Shown here: positions 42,479 through 50,632 of the stretch, one piece after another
Numbering within the stretch: the stretch's first letter is position 1
Layout of the letters: each line of letters begins with the position of its first letter
Source of the DNA: Elusimicrobiota bacterium
GTDB taxonomy: Bacteria > Elusimicrobiota > Elusimicrobia > UBA1565 > UBA9628
Length of the DNA: 52,908 bases
Assembly: GCA_016207665.1 (NCBI GenBank)
Contig: JACQPG010000005.1
Location: 1 to 52,908 of the forward strand
Direction of reading: 5' to 3'
Position numbers and translations under genes: made by a program
The notes under the pieces: generated by a model
Seen by the model: only the letters and a program-made list of their open reading frames with translations
What the model was told of the DNA's origin: nothing
Databases searched by the model: none

Positions 42479-44824
42479 TCAGCGCCGTTTGAAGATGTTC
42501 TCAAGGAGTTCCTTGCCCGTTTTCTCGATGAGCTGCTTGGCAGGGTCGGCCAGCAGCTTCCCCAACCGGGGCTTGGCGGAGGGCTCGCTGAAAGTCCCCC
42601 GGACGTCTATCTCCACTGGATTGAGCCCGGCCACCTGAGCGGTGACGGCGAGGTTAAGCCTCTCCGCGAGAAGGTCGATATCGCCCTTGGCGTAAAGATT
42701 CGCGGCCTCGCTCTCCAGCCGGCTTTCCTGGATGGTCATCATTCCCTGCTTGAAACTGTAATCGCCGGAAAGCTCGGTAAAGGCGATATTGTTGAGATCC
42801 GGTATGATCCTGAGCCCGCCCAGGCTGCCCACCTTTTGGAACACCATCAGCGGCATGACCAGCACCTTGATGATCTTCGAGCGCATGGTCATCTCGCTGA
42901 GGGCGGAGAAACGGCCTCCGCCGGTCTTCATCTTGGCCCAACCGGAAAGCTTGCGCAGATCGGAGGTGACGCCGCTCAAATCCCAACGCAGCTCCATATC
43001 CTTGGCTTGGGCATTGGGATGGACCACCTCCTTGACCGTGAATTTCCCCTTGGCCTCGAGCGTCGGCAGCGGCCTGGCCGGTCCAGGCGGCTCGACCGCC
43101 TTCCCCGCCTTGCCCCCGCCTTGCGCCAACTGCATCTTGCCCAGGTCGAGGCGGGATAATTCCCCTTGCAGCTCGATCTTAGGCGCCTGCGCGTATTGAC
43201 GCACGGTCAGATCCAGGTTCAGGACCCCCTCGCCCACCCGGCCCTTGAGATCAGGGATATCGATGCGCTGTGAATCGAAGATCGCTATCCCCGCAAAATC
43301 GGATAATTCCACGGCGCTCGCCTTGGCCCCCAAGCCTTTGAACTGGATCTTGCCGTGCAGGGTCGGCCGATCGGAATAACCTCGAGCGGCCACGGCAAAA
43401 AAGCCCCGTCCTTTGAGGCCCATGGACCGGGCGTCGGGCGAGAGCTGCGCGAGCTCCTCGAGATTGAACGAATCCGCCTTGACGCTCACGTTCAATTGCC
43501 GCCGAGCGGCTCGGAGTCCCGAGATCAACCCTTGCAGTTCCACGTCATTGCCGCCCTCGGTGCGCAATCGGAATCGTTCCACGTTGAGATCATCGCCCGA
43601 GATGCGGCCCTTGCCGTCCACCGCCGCTCCCGGCAGCTTGATTCCATCGGGAAAGGTCAAGCCGAGATCCTTGGCCGCGCCCGCGGGAATCTTGAGAGCC
43701 ACGCTCCAATCCAAGGCCGGGAAAGGAGCGGGTCCGCCCAAGCCGCGGATCTCCCCATCAATGTCGACATTGCCGTAAGGCGTGCTCTCAAGCCGGACCT
43801 TCCTCAGGGCCAAGCGAGCGCCCTTCCAATCGAGAGCGCCTTGGGCATTGAGCCGAGGCACCCCGATGCCCCCTTTGACGCCCAAGGACTTGAGAATATC
43901 CGTGGAGAAGCCACGGCTTCGCAGGGCGAACTTCAAGCTCGCGGCTCCCTGGGCGTCCCCGGTCCCGGAAAAGTCCCCTTCGAAAAGCTCCTGGCCCTGC
44001 GCCTTGACTTCGGCCTTGAGCTCGAATCGAGGGGCCGACAAAGAACGGATCTGCCCCGAGGCCTCCAGCCGGAGCTCCGCCTGTTGGAGCTCCAGGTCAT
44101 TGATGAAAACGGCCAGGCGATCCGGGTCCTGGCCCCCGAGATCGACCTTGCCGTCGAAGCGCAACCCTCCATTGAGCGGCCTGCCCTGGACCCGGCCCTT
44201 GGCCGAAAGCCTGAGCTGGGCCGCGAAGGGCTTCGAGAGACTGAAATCCCTCAAGGTGGCATCCATCCCGGACAAAGACAACTCGTCGCCGCTCCGCAGG
44301 TCCTTATAGAGCGCGCTGGACTTCGAAAGCTTGGCCTTGCGGATGTCGAGAGCCAAGGCGGCGCCCGCCCCGCCGGCGAGAGCCTTGCCCGAGCCGGTCT
44401 GCGGGTCCTGGCCCGCGTCCGAGGCCCCGAGACTGGAAAAGTTGAAACTACCGTCCTTGCGCTTGACCAGGGTCAGCTTGAGCCCCTCGATGGCCACGCT
44501 GTCGATCAAGAGCTGCTTGCGCAGCAACGCGAAGAGATCCGGCTTGAGAGTAAGCTCCTTGACGGCCGCGAAAGTGCCGGCCGAAAAGTCAGGAGATTCC
44601 GAGAGCTCCAGCTCGCGCAGGCCTATGCCCTTCCAGAGGCTCAGGGAGACTTCTCCCAGTCGGACCTGACGATGGAGCGTCTTTTGAGCCTGCTCCTGCG
44701 CCATGGCGCGCACGCGCTCGGCAGGCAGAAGCCGCGGAAGCAGCAGTATCGCCGCGCCGGCCAGTATGAGCAGGAGAACCGCCAAACCCGCCGACAGCTT
44801 CGCCAATAGCCCTAGAGTACGCAT
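42479..44824 (-). CDS. AsmA-family inner-membrane/periplasmic protein
   Basis: A 781-residue protein with one N-terminal membrane segment (LLAKLSAGLAVLLLILAGAA) and a long periplasmic body. The AsmA signature ALLRKQLLIDSVAIEGLKLT, the KDGSFNFSSLGAS segment and the C-terminal MTMRSKIIKVLVMPLMVFQ and GDIDLLAERLNLAVTAQV match the AsmA family, proposed to bridge envelope lipids. ATG 44824 is preferred because a TATAAT ends 7 nt upstream; ATG 44833 overlaps that hexamer. Confidence 0.85.
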   Translation of the reverse strand: MRTLGLLAKLSAGLAVLLLILAGAAILLLPRLLPAERVRAMAQEQAQKTLHRQVRLGEVSLSLWKGIGLRELELSESPDFSAGTFAAVKELTLKPDLFALLRKQLLIDSVAIEGLKLTLVKRKDGSFNFSSLGASDAGQDPQTGSGKALAGGAGAALALDIRKAKLSKSSALYKDLRSGDELSLSGMDATLRDFSLSKPFAAQLRLSAKGRVQGRPLNGGLRFDGKVDLGGQDPDRLAVFINDLELQQAELRLEASGQIRSLSAPRFELKAEVKAQGQELFEGDFSGTGDAQGAASLKFALRSRGFSTDILKSLGVKGGIGVPRLNAQGALDWKGARLALRKVRLESTPYGNVDIDGEIRGLGGPAPFPALDWSVALKIPAGAAKDLGLTFPDGIKLPGAAVDGKGRISGDDLNVERFRLRTEGGNDVELQGLISGLRAARRQLNVSVKADSFNLEELAQLSPDARSMGLKGRGFFAVAARGYSDRPTLHGKIQFKGLGAKASAVELSDFAGIAIFDSQRIDIPDLKGRVGEGVLNLDLTVRQYAQAPKIELQGELSRLDLGKMQLAQGGGKAGKAVEPPGPARPLPTLEAKGKFTVKEVVHPNAQAKDMELRWDLSGVTSDLRKLSGWAKMKTGGGRFSALSEMTMRSKIIKVLVMPLMVFQKVGSLGGLRIIPDLNNIAFTELSGDYSFKQGMMTIQESRLESEAANLYAKGDIDLLAERLNLAVTAQVAGLNPVEIDVRGTFSEPSAKPRLGKLLADPAKQLIEKTGKELLENIFKRR

Positions 44825-44831
44825 CCCGCTC

Positions 44832-44840
44832 ATTATATCA
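44832..44840 (-). promoter_or_regulatory. extended -10 of the AsmA-like gene
   Basis: TGATATAAT on the minus strand (44840-44832) is an extended -10. It ends 7 nt before the ATG at 44824 and predicts a leaderless transcript. The same nine bases occur before the gene at 138. Confidence 0.55.
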
Positions 44841-44858
44841 AAGGCGAAGGAGCCCGCC

Positions 44859-44887
44859 TTGACAAGCATCCGGCTCTCTGATAAATT
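44859..44887 (+). promoter_or_regulatory. promoter of the NlpC/P60 gene
   Basis: A perfect TTGACA (44859-44864), 17-bp spacer and TAAATT (44882-44887), ending 7 nt before the ATG at 44895. The +1 would fall on or next to the A of the start codon. It is the best-supported leaderless case in the window. Confidence 0.65.
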
Positions 44888-44894
44888 GCAGCGC

Positions 44895-46091
44895 ATGCCC
44901 GCCGCCGGAATCATGATCCTGCTCTTGGTCTCTTGGCCGGCCCTGGCCCAAGATCGCCAAAACTTAATGGAAAGGCTGTCCGCCTGGATATCCAGCGAGC
45001 AGGGATTGGAACCTTCTGATCGCGAGGCCCTGATCTCAGCGCTGCGCCAACGTTTCGCGGACTACGGGCTTCAGGTCGCGCGGCCCGGGCAAGACCAGGC
45101 CGCTCAGACCGCCGAAAGGATGATCGTGGAGGGACTGCTCGATCGCGCGCAACCCGAGCGCATAGCCGAGGTGGCCTTCGCCGCCTACCAGGCCGTGCGG
45201 CGGGGAGCGCCCGCTGACATGGTGGAGGGCATCGGGCTTTACGGTTATCGCAAGAAACTGCCCGCCGAAAAGATAACGCTATGGGCCAATGGATTCCGGC
45301 AGATGTCGGAAGGCGGCCTGCCGCCCGATATCGCGGCTGACGTCGTTTACAACGCCATGGAGGACTCTTGGGACGACGCTACGTTCAACCAGATCAAGTG
45401 GGGCTTGGTCGACGGCGTCAGATCGGGATTCTCGGCCCTGGATTTCGCGACCTACGTGTTGGGGACCCTCAAGGAGCGGAAGGAAACGCGAGCCGGGGTC
45501 TTGCTCGGAAGAGCCAAGGAACATTTCAGGGCTGCGGCCAAGGCCGGAACGAAGCCCCAGCTTCCCCGCTACGAAGGCAGCTTCTCCCGACAGCCGGCTC
45601 AACGGGCTCGAACGCCGTTCAAGGAGCAGCCGGCCGCGCGAAAGCCCGGGCACGAAGAGTCGGAGCCGAAGGCGGTCGAAAAGCGCGCTCCGGCGGCTCC
45701 TCCTCCGCTGGCCCGGATATGGCCCGGCCTGGATCGATCCTCCCGCTCCTATCTCGGCACCCCCTATGTCTGGGGAGGCGACTCCAAGCGCGGCATCGAC
45801 TGCTCGGGTCTTACCCGAAACACCTACGCCGAGAATGAGATATCGATACCGCGAGTCAGCGCGCGACAATGGAAAGCGGGCCAACCCGTCAAGGACCAGG
45901 CTTTGCGCGAGGGAGATCTCTTGTTCTTCGATACCAAGGGCAGCGGGGTCTCGCATGTGGGCATGGTCATGGATCGCAAGGGCCCCCAATTCATCCATGC
46001 CTCTTCGGTGCACGGGGTGATCATCGTGGATATGGGCCGAAACAAATACTTCCAGGCCCGCTATTTGGGAGCCCGCCGCATAGTCCCGTAG
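44895..46091 (+). CDS. secreted NlpC/P60-family peptidoglycan hydrolase
   Basis: A 398-residue exported protein (signal AGIMILLLVSWPALAQ) whose C-terminal domain (about residues 280-398) is an NlpC/P60 cysteine peptidase. The catalytic Cys lies in GTPYVWGGDSKRGIDCSGLT, the His in GSGVSHVGMVMD, and the third polar residue in FIHASSVHG. The N-terminal 260 residues are helical, with a basic, proline-rich linker (KPGHEESEPKAVEKRAPAAP) in between. It would cut peptide stems in peptidoglycan. It ends in a 31-bp convergent overlap with the MFS gene. ATG 44895 fits both signal peptide and promoter. Confidence 0.88.
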   Translation: MPAAGIMILLLVSWPALAQDRQNLMERLSAWISSEQGLEPSDREALISALRQRFADYGLQVARPGQDQAAQTAERMIVEGLLDRAQPERIAEVAFAAYQAVRRGAPADMVEGIGLYGYRKKLPAEKITLWANGFRQMSEGGLPPDIAADVVYNAMEDSWDDATFNQIKWGLVDGVRSGFSALDFATYVLGTLKERKETRAGVLLGRAKEHFRAAAKAGTKPQLPRYEGSFSRQPAQRARTPFKEQPAARKPGHEESEPKAVEKRAPAAPPPLARIWPGLDRSSRSYLGTPYVWGGDSKRGIDCSGLTRNTYAENEISIPRVSARQWKAGQPVKDQALREGDLLFFDTKGSGVSHVGMVMDRKGPQFIHASSVHGVIIVDMGRNKYFQARYLGARRIVP

Positions 46092-47302
46092 GCGGTCCAA
46101 GGCAGGACCCACCAGCAGCAGAGCGTCGAAAACGCTCCGATCAGCCCCAAGACCGCGATAGCGCCATAGGCGGGGCTGGGCAGGAAAAGCAAGCGCGCCG
46201 AAAGCCAATCGTAAAGCCATCCGCCCGCGGTGTTAGACGCCGAGGCGGCTAGAATGAAAACCGCCATGTATAAGCCGAAGGCGGTGGCCTCCGCGTATTT
46301 GGGACAGGACTGGGAAGCCAGGTCCATGAGCGCCAGGCGGAAAGCCACGCCGGCGAATCCCGCCAAGCCCGTGGCCAAAAGGGAGGAAACCGGGCCCAAA
46401 TGAACCAACGAAAGGAGCGCGACCGGCGCTCCAAGAAGCACGGAGAGCTTGACCGCGGTCTGTGTGTCGCATAACCGCCCGATAGCCCTTCCATAGAAGC
46501 CGGCTCCCATGACCCCGCAGATCCCAGCCGCCGTGCTGAGCAGGCCGATGAATGTCGGGCTAAGGTCCAGGACCTGGCTCTGATAGTAGAATTGCGCGGT
46601 GCCGGCGAAAGGAGAGAAGCTCCACAGAAAGATCAAAAGGCATAGAGCCCAGAATGTCCTTTCCCTGAACAAGCGGCCCAGGCCGCTGGCCCCTTGCGCG
46701 GCGGGCGCGACCATGGGCTGTTCGCCGATCCATCGGCTCGCCATCAGTATCGCGAGCGTCGGCAAGGCGGCGAGAGCGAATATCCAACGCACCGAGAACT
46801 GCGAGGCCAGCCAGCCCCCCCCCACGCCGGTCAGCACCAGGCTCGCGTAGAGGGCTCCGATTTGAATGGATTGATAGCGGCCGGTCAAGCGGCGCGCCTG
46901 TCCTTGCTCGACCATCACCCCGTCGCAAACCACGTCGCAAGCCACGATGCCGATGTTGGCCGCGATCAAGAGGCCGAGCAAGGGCCAATAAGCCCACTGG
47001 GGTTGAAGCGCCAGGATGAGCCAGCCCGCGGCCGCAAGGCCGGAGGCCGCTATGAGATAAGGCCTGCGCCGCAACCCCCCGACAGGCGCCAGATCGGTGG
47101 CCAGTCCGAAAAGCGGCTTGGCGAGAAAGGGCAGCGTCATCCAGCCCAGGAAGGCGGCGCTCTGCCCGGCCGAAAGCCCCAAGCCTTCCTTGAGGAGATG
47201 GGCTATCGGCTGATAGACCACGCCGATCATCCCTTGCGCGAAGTAATTGACCGCAAAAAAAAGATGTATGGGCTGGGCTCGCGCGAAAGAACCCTTGTTC
47301 AC
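46061..47302 (-). CDS. MFS transporter, folate-biopterin (BT1)-like
   Basis: A 413-residue membrane protein with about twelve hydrophobic segments. FFAVNYFAQGMIGVVYQPIA, FLGWMTLPFLAKPLFGLATD and CDVVCDGVMVEQGQ are typical of the BT1 family of folate/pteridine transporters (MFS). The GTG start overlaps the tatC stop (GTGA). A longer upstream reading lies inside tatC and was rejected. The substrate is a family-level guess. Confidence 0.75.
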   Translation of the reverse strand: MNKGSFARAQPIHLFFAVNYFAQGMIGVVYQPIAHLLKEGLGLSAGQSAAFLGWMTLPFLAKPLFGLATDLAPVGGLRRRPYLIAASGLAAAGWLILALQPQWAYWPLLGLLIAANIGIVACDVVCDGVMVEQGQARRLTGRYQSIQIGALYASLVLTGVGGGWLASQFSVRWIFALAALPTLAILMASRWIGEQPMVAPAAQGASGLGRLFRERTFWALCLLIFLWSFSPFAGTAQFYYQSQVLDLSPTFIGLLSTAAGICGVMGAGFYGRAIGRLCDTQTAVKLSVLLGAPVALLSLVHLGPVSSLLATGLAGFAGVAFRLALMDLASQSCPKYAEATAFGLYMAVFILAASASNTAGGWLYDWLSARLLFLPSPAYGAIAVLGLIGAFSTLCCWWVLPWTAYGTMRRAPK

Positions 47303-47973
47303 GCGTCGTTCATGAACAACAACGTCATCTCGAAGAGCGCGATCGAAGGCAGCGACAAGGCGACCTGGGAAAACACGTCTGGACCGGGGGTCAACAGGGC
47401 GGCCGCCGCGATCAGCCCCAGATAGATCGGCCGCCGCAATCCCGAGACTTTCCGCCGCGAAAGCGCTCCCGCCCGATTCAAGGCAAGCATCACCACCGGC
47501 AACTGGAACAACATCCCGAAAGCCAGCGAGAGCCCTATGAGGAAATCCAAATACGCCCCGACGCTGATCATGGGGCGGACGCCCTCGGGCCCGGCCGAGA
47601 TCAGGAATCCCATGGCCGCGGGAGCCACCAGGCCCAGGGCCAAAACGGTCCCAAGGATGAACAGAAGATAGGAAAAGGGAAGCAATTGGGCGAGGCTGCG
47701 CCGCCAGATAGGCTCTAGGGCGCGAGCGACGAAAAGCCACGCCTGATGGAGTATCAAGGGCAGCGCCAGGAGAAACCCCGCGTAAACCGCCACGCGCAGC
47801 CTGGTATAAAGAGCCTCGGTCGGCGCGACGAACACAAGACCGCCGGCCGGGACAGAGAGCCAGGACAGCAGCGACGCCGAAAAACCGAAGGCGAAGGCTG
47901 CCGCCGCGGCCAGGAGTATCAATGAGACTATCAACCGGCGCCTCAGCTCGGCCAGGTGCTCGACCAGAGGCAT
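47299..47973 (-). CDS. tatC: twin-arginine translocase subunit TatC
   Basis: A 224-residue integral membrane core of the Tat translocase, which recognises twin-arginine signals and exports folded proteins. MPLVEHLAELRRRLIVSLIL starts it as in the family; FVAPTEALYTRLRVAVYAGF, LPLILHQAWLFVARALEP and FGMLFQLPVVML are hallmarks. ATG 47973 is chosen because GGGAGGA (47987-47981) lies 7 nt upstream; an in-frame GTG at 48069 would overlap the previous gene. It is co-transcribed with tatA. Confidence 0.93.
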   Translation of the reverse strand: MPLVEHLAELRRRLIVSLILLAAAAAFAFGFSASLLSWLSVPAGGLVFVAPTEALYTRLRVAVYAGFLLALPLILHQAWLFVARALEPIWRRSLAQLLPFSYLLFILGTVLALGLVAPAAMGFLISAGPEGVRPMISVGAYLDFLIGLSLAFGMLFQLPVVMLALNRAGALSRRKVSGLRRPIYLGLIAAAALLTPGPDVFSQVALSLPSIALFEMTLLFMNDA

Positions 47974-47980
47974 GGGTGGA

Positions 47981-47987
47981 TCCTCCC
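47981..47987 (-). promoter_or_regulatory. Shine-Dalgarno that fixes the tatC start
   Basis: GGGAGGA on the minus strand, 7 nt before ATG 47973. It favours this start over the GTG 96 nt upstream. Confidence 0.6.
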
Positions 47988-48026
47988 GCTGGGCGTCCAA
48001 TTCACGCTCGAAACGGTCCAGCTTGA

Positions 48027-48479
48027 TCAGCTCCGAAGCCCGCAACTCTCCTCCTTGCCCGGATACCACGGCATGACCACGACCTTGATGCCCAACTCAC
48101 GGACAGCCGCCTCGGTCTCGGAATCCGGAAGCCTTTGATCATAGCCGAGCACCAGGATATCCGGCCTTTCTTGGCGCAGCGAGGCGGCGAAGCTGTTCGG
48201 GCGGCCGATCACTATCTTGTCCGCGATCCCCAACTGTTTCATCCAGCGCCGACGCAAGCGGGCGGGTACGGCATTGTGCTTGCGGTTGTGCGCGTCGTTG
48301 GAGAGAACCACGACCAGCTCGTCGCCCAAGGCCCGAGCCGCCCTGAGCATCTTGACATGAGCCTTATGGATGCGGTTGAAACATCCGGCCGTGAAAACTT
48401 TGACCGTCCCAGGTTCAGGACGGATCCGAGCCGTTTTTTTCCTTTTTGGTCTCGTCTTCGAAACCCTCACGCAGGCCAT
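48027..48479 (-). CDS. cytidylyltransferase-like nucleotidyltransferase (FAD synthase/TagD-like)
   Basis: A 150-residue single-domain protein of the HIGH-type nucleotidyltransferase superfamily: VKVFTAGCFNRIHKAHVKML, DELVVVLSNDAHNRKHNAV, RRRWMKQLGIADKIVIGRP and RPDILVLGYDQRLP. The usual GxFDxxHxGH box reads GCFNRIHKAH here, so Asp is Asn and the Gly before the second His is Ala. Relatives transfer CMP or AMP to alcohol phosphates or FMN. The start at 48479 gives a 65-nt overlap with tatA; GTG 48470 is an alternative. Its presence between tatA and tatC is unusual. Confidence 0.75.
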   Translation of the reverse strand: MACVRVSKTRPKRKKTARIRPEPGTVKVFTAGCFNRIHKAHVKMLRAARALGDELVVVLSNDAHNRKHNAVPARLRRRWMKQLGIADKIVIGRPNSFAASLRQERPDILVLGYDQRLPDSETEAAVRELGIKVVVMPWYPGKEESCGLRS

Positions 48480-48600
48480 GCTTGAACATGTTCACGGCCC
48501 GCCCACATTGGCGCGCGAATTCCGGGATCTTGCTCGGGCCGAATATGATCAAGCCCACCACGACGATGATGAGCAGTTCACCGTAGCCTAAATTGAACAT
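48415..48600 (-). CDS. tatA: twin-arginine translocase subunit TatA/E
   Basis: A 61-residue single-span protein, the pore-forming or stabilising subunit of the Tat system: MFNLGYGELLIIVVVGLIIF then the FGPSKIPEFARQCGRAVNMF hinge and amphipathic helix, and a short charged tail. Length is normal for TatA/E. A Shine-Dalgarno (GGAGGG) lies 7-8 nt upstream of the ATG. It leads the minus-strand unit tatA, nucleotidyltransferase, tatC, MFS. Confidence 0.9.
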   Translation of the reverse strand: MFNLGYGELLIIVVVGLIIFGPSKIPEFARQCGRAVNMFKHGLREGFEDETKKEKNGSDPS

Positions 48601-48633
48601 AAAATTACCCTCCGTCGTGATTCTATCATTTTA

Positions 48634-48639
48634 TACAAT
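48634..48639 (+). promoter_or_regulatory. -10-like element before the cytochrome c gene
   Basis: TACAAT (with TA before it, TATACAAT) ends 8 nt before the ATG at 48648. It again predicts a leaderless message. The 47-bp gap to the divergent tatA gene also carries tatA's Shine-Dalgarno. Confidence 0.45.
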
Positions 48640-48647
48640 CCCATTCT

Positions 48648-49355
48648 ATGAGTAGAGAGCCGAAGGGGATTCCCATTTCCCGCATAGGATCAGCTTGCCT
48701 CATTCTCCTGGCCCTTGCCGGCTGCGGGGAGCGCGAGAGGTCTTCTCCGCTATCGCCGGGACAAGCCTATTACCAGGCCCTCAATTGCCGGGCCTGCCAC
48801 CGCATAGGCCGCTCAGGCAACGCCAGCGGCCCCGATCTGACCTTCGTCGGTTTTCGCCACAAGCGGGAGTGGCTGGATCTATGGCTAAGCGATCCGAATT
48901 CCTGGAAAAAAGACGCTCTCATGCCTGACCCGGACCTTCCTGAGGCGACACGCACGGCCGTGGTGGATTATCTCGTTTCGCTCAAGGGCCAAGCCTTCGC
49001 CGGCAACAAGCCATGGGACGATGCTCGCCTTACTCCCGCTCAACGCGGTTCCGTTATCTTCTCCCGAGTCGGCTGCTCGGCCTGCCATGGACCCGGCGGG
49101 ACGGGCGGGCAGCCCAACAATAATGTGCCCGGAAACGCGATACCGGGCCTAGTCGGAGTCTCCGAACGCTACACCGCCGGAGAGCTCGCCCAGCTGATCA
49201 TCCGGGGCAAGAAGCCGGAGAAGGAGAAGGCCGCTGGAGGCGAGCCGCTTATCGAGATGCCGGCCTGGGGCCGGGTCCTCTCCGATGAGGAGATAGGCTG
49301 GGTGGTTGATTACTTGCTCACCCTGAAGGATCAGGACACCCCGACCGGGTGGTAG
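48648..49355 (+). CDS. diheme cytochrome c lipoprotein
   Basis: A 235-residue exported protein with lipobox CLILLALAGCGERE and two heme c attachment motifs, NCRACHRIG and GCSACHGPGG, with a distal Met ligand likely in LMPDPDLPEAT and IEMPAWGRVLSDEE. This two-domain layout resembles cytochrome c subunits that deliver electrons to heme-copper oxidases. The cytochrome c oxidase genes begin 2 kb downstream, in keeping with respiration. It is followed by a 160-bp stretch (49356-49515) in which I see no gene. Confidence 0.85.
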   Translation: MSREPKGIPISRIGSACLILLALAGCGERERSSPLSPGQAYYQALNCRACHRIGRSGNASGPDLTFVGFRHKREWLDLWLSDPNSWKKDALMPDPDLPEATRTAVVDYLVSLKGQAFAGNKPWDDARLTPAQRGSVIFSRVGCSACHGPGGTGGQPNNNVPGNAIPGLVGVSERYTAGELAQLIIRGKKPEKEKAAGGEPLIEMPAWGRVLSDEEIGWVVDYLLTLKDQDTPTGW

Positions 49356-49515
49356 CTCACCGCACCACGATCGGATAGGAAAGACTCTGGCGCCCGGCAT
49401 TCGAGCACCAACGCCAACAACGCGCTCCAAAAATGGGTCGATCGCATGACGCCTCCTTCCAGGCGATGCTAACAACTTTGACCGGGGAAGGTAATGGCGC
49501 GAATGTGACGGGATC

Positions 49516-50576
49516 TTATCCAAAAAGTTCCAATTGGGAACCCGAGGGCCAGCGGAATGATGCCGTCGAAAGGGGCGGCATCTGCCGCTTCAAGCCCGAG
49601 GCGCGGCAGCCCAGCTGGAAAAGCTCACCCAAGTGCCCGGCGAGCAGGCCATGGCCCTTCATGCGCGAACCGAACTCGGCATCATTGAGCCGCCCCTGCC
49701 GAATGGATTTGATCTGATTGAGCACCTTATCTTTGCGCAAGGGATGATGCCGCTCAAGCCAACGTTCGAAGATGGGCGCCACGGCCAAGGGCAGCCTCAC
49801 CGGAACATAGCCCGCCCACCGAGCGCCCGCCGCGGCGGCGGCCTTGATGATGGCTGGCATCTCGTGATCATTGAGCCCTGGGATCACCGGAGCGACACTG
49901 ACTCCGACCGGGATCCCGGCCTTGGCTAGGACTTCGATAGCCTTGAGCCCCGGTTGGGATGGGAAGCCCGCGGCTCGAGCACGCGGGCCAATTCACCATC
50001 CAGCGTCGTCATGGACAGCCAGGCGCCGCACGCGTGATGAGCGGCCAGATCGCCGAGCAGATCCGCGTCCCTCGTGATGAGGTGATTCTTCGTGATCAAC
50101 GTCACGGGGTTCCTGAACTCGCAGAGCACCTGGAGGCAGCGGCGGGTCAGCTCCAGCCTCCGTTCGATGGGCTGATAAGGGTCGGTCACTCCGCTCAAGG
50201 CCAACACCTGGGGGCTCCAGCCCCGGGAAGACAGCTCGCGGCGCAACAGCGTCGGGGCGTCAAGCTTGACCATGATGCGGCTCTCGAAATCCAGGCCCGC
50301 GGACCAACCCAGATACTCATGGGTCGGGCGCGCATAGCAGTACGCGCAGCCATGCTCGCAGCCTCGATAAGGATTGAGGCTGGCGGAGAACGGGATATCG
50401 GGACTATCATTGCGCGCGATCACGCTTCGGGAACGATCGACGAAGAACTGGGTCTTAGGCGCCGGATCCTGATCCGGGTTATCCTTATCCGGCTCGTAAG
50501 ATAGCCGCTCGAAGCGGTTGGCGGGGTTATGGCCCGATCCCCGGCCGCGCACCGATTGAGTTTCCCGCTCCCGCAT
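49516..50576 (-). pseudogene. PA0069/SplB-like radical SAM gene, interrupted by a frameshift
   Basis: Two adjacent minus-strand frames together make one full-length radical SAM protein of the PA0069 family (related to spore photoproduct lyase-like proteins). The N-terminal part (50576-49926) has NPYRGCEHGCAYCYARPTHE with CxxxCxxC and LSGVTDPYQPIERRLELTRR; after ARVLEPRASHPNR it shifts and stops. The C-terminal part reads on in another frame from LKAIEVLAKAGIPVG through PVIPGLNDHEMPAIIKAAAA to its stop at 49516. The break lies at about 49945-49953, in a run of four C on the plus strand, and needs one added base. Either a real mutation or a sequencing/assembly error. ATG 50576 fits a -10-like element 8 nt upstream. 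Confidence 0.8.
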
Positions 50577-50584
50577 GCCCATTG

Positions 50585-50590
50585 ATTTTA
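50585..50590 (-). promoter_or_regulatory. -10-like element before the radical SAM gene
   Basis: TAAAAT on the minus strand (50590-50585) ends 8 nt before ATG 50576. The ATG at 50582 is only 2 nt away and so is less likely. Confidence 0.4.
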
Positions 50591-50620
50591 CCAATTAGGG
50601 CCGGCTGGACAGGAATGAGC

Positions 50621-50626
50621 TACAAT
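50621..50626 (+). promoter_or_regulatory. -10-like element before the methyltransferase gene
   Basis: TACAAT ends 6 nt before ATG 50633. This and the divergent element at 50585-50590 sit within a 56-bp gap. No convincing -35 is seen. Confidence 0.45.
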
Positions 50627-50632
50627 AGGCCC

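Noticed and set aside
43355-44809. Plus-strand 484-residue open frame opposite the AsmA-like gene
   Set aside because: No signal, no domain, and compositional bias of an antisense frame.
49356-49515. Possible small gene or terminator after the cytochrome c gene
   Set aside because: No open frame with a plausible start and signal, and the inverted repeats near 49335-49355 are short and imperfect.
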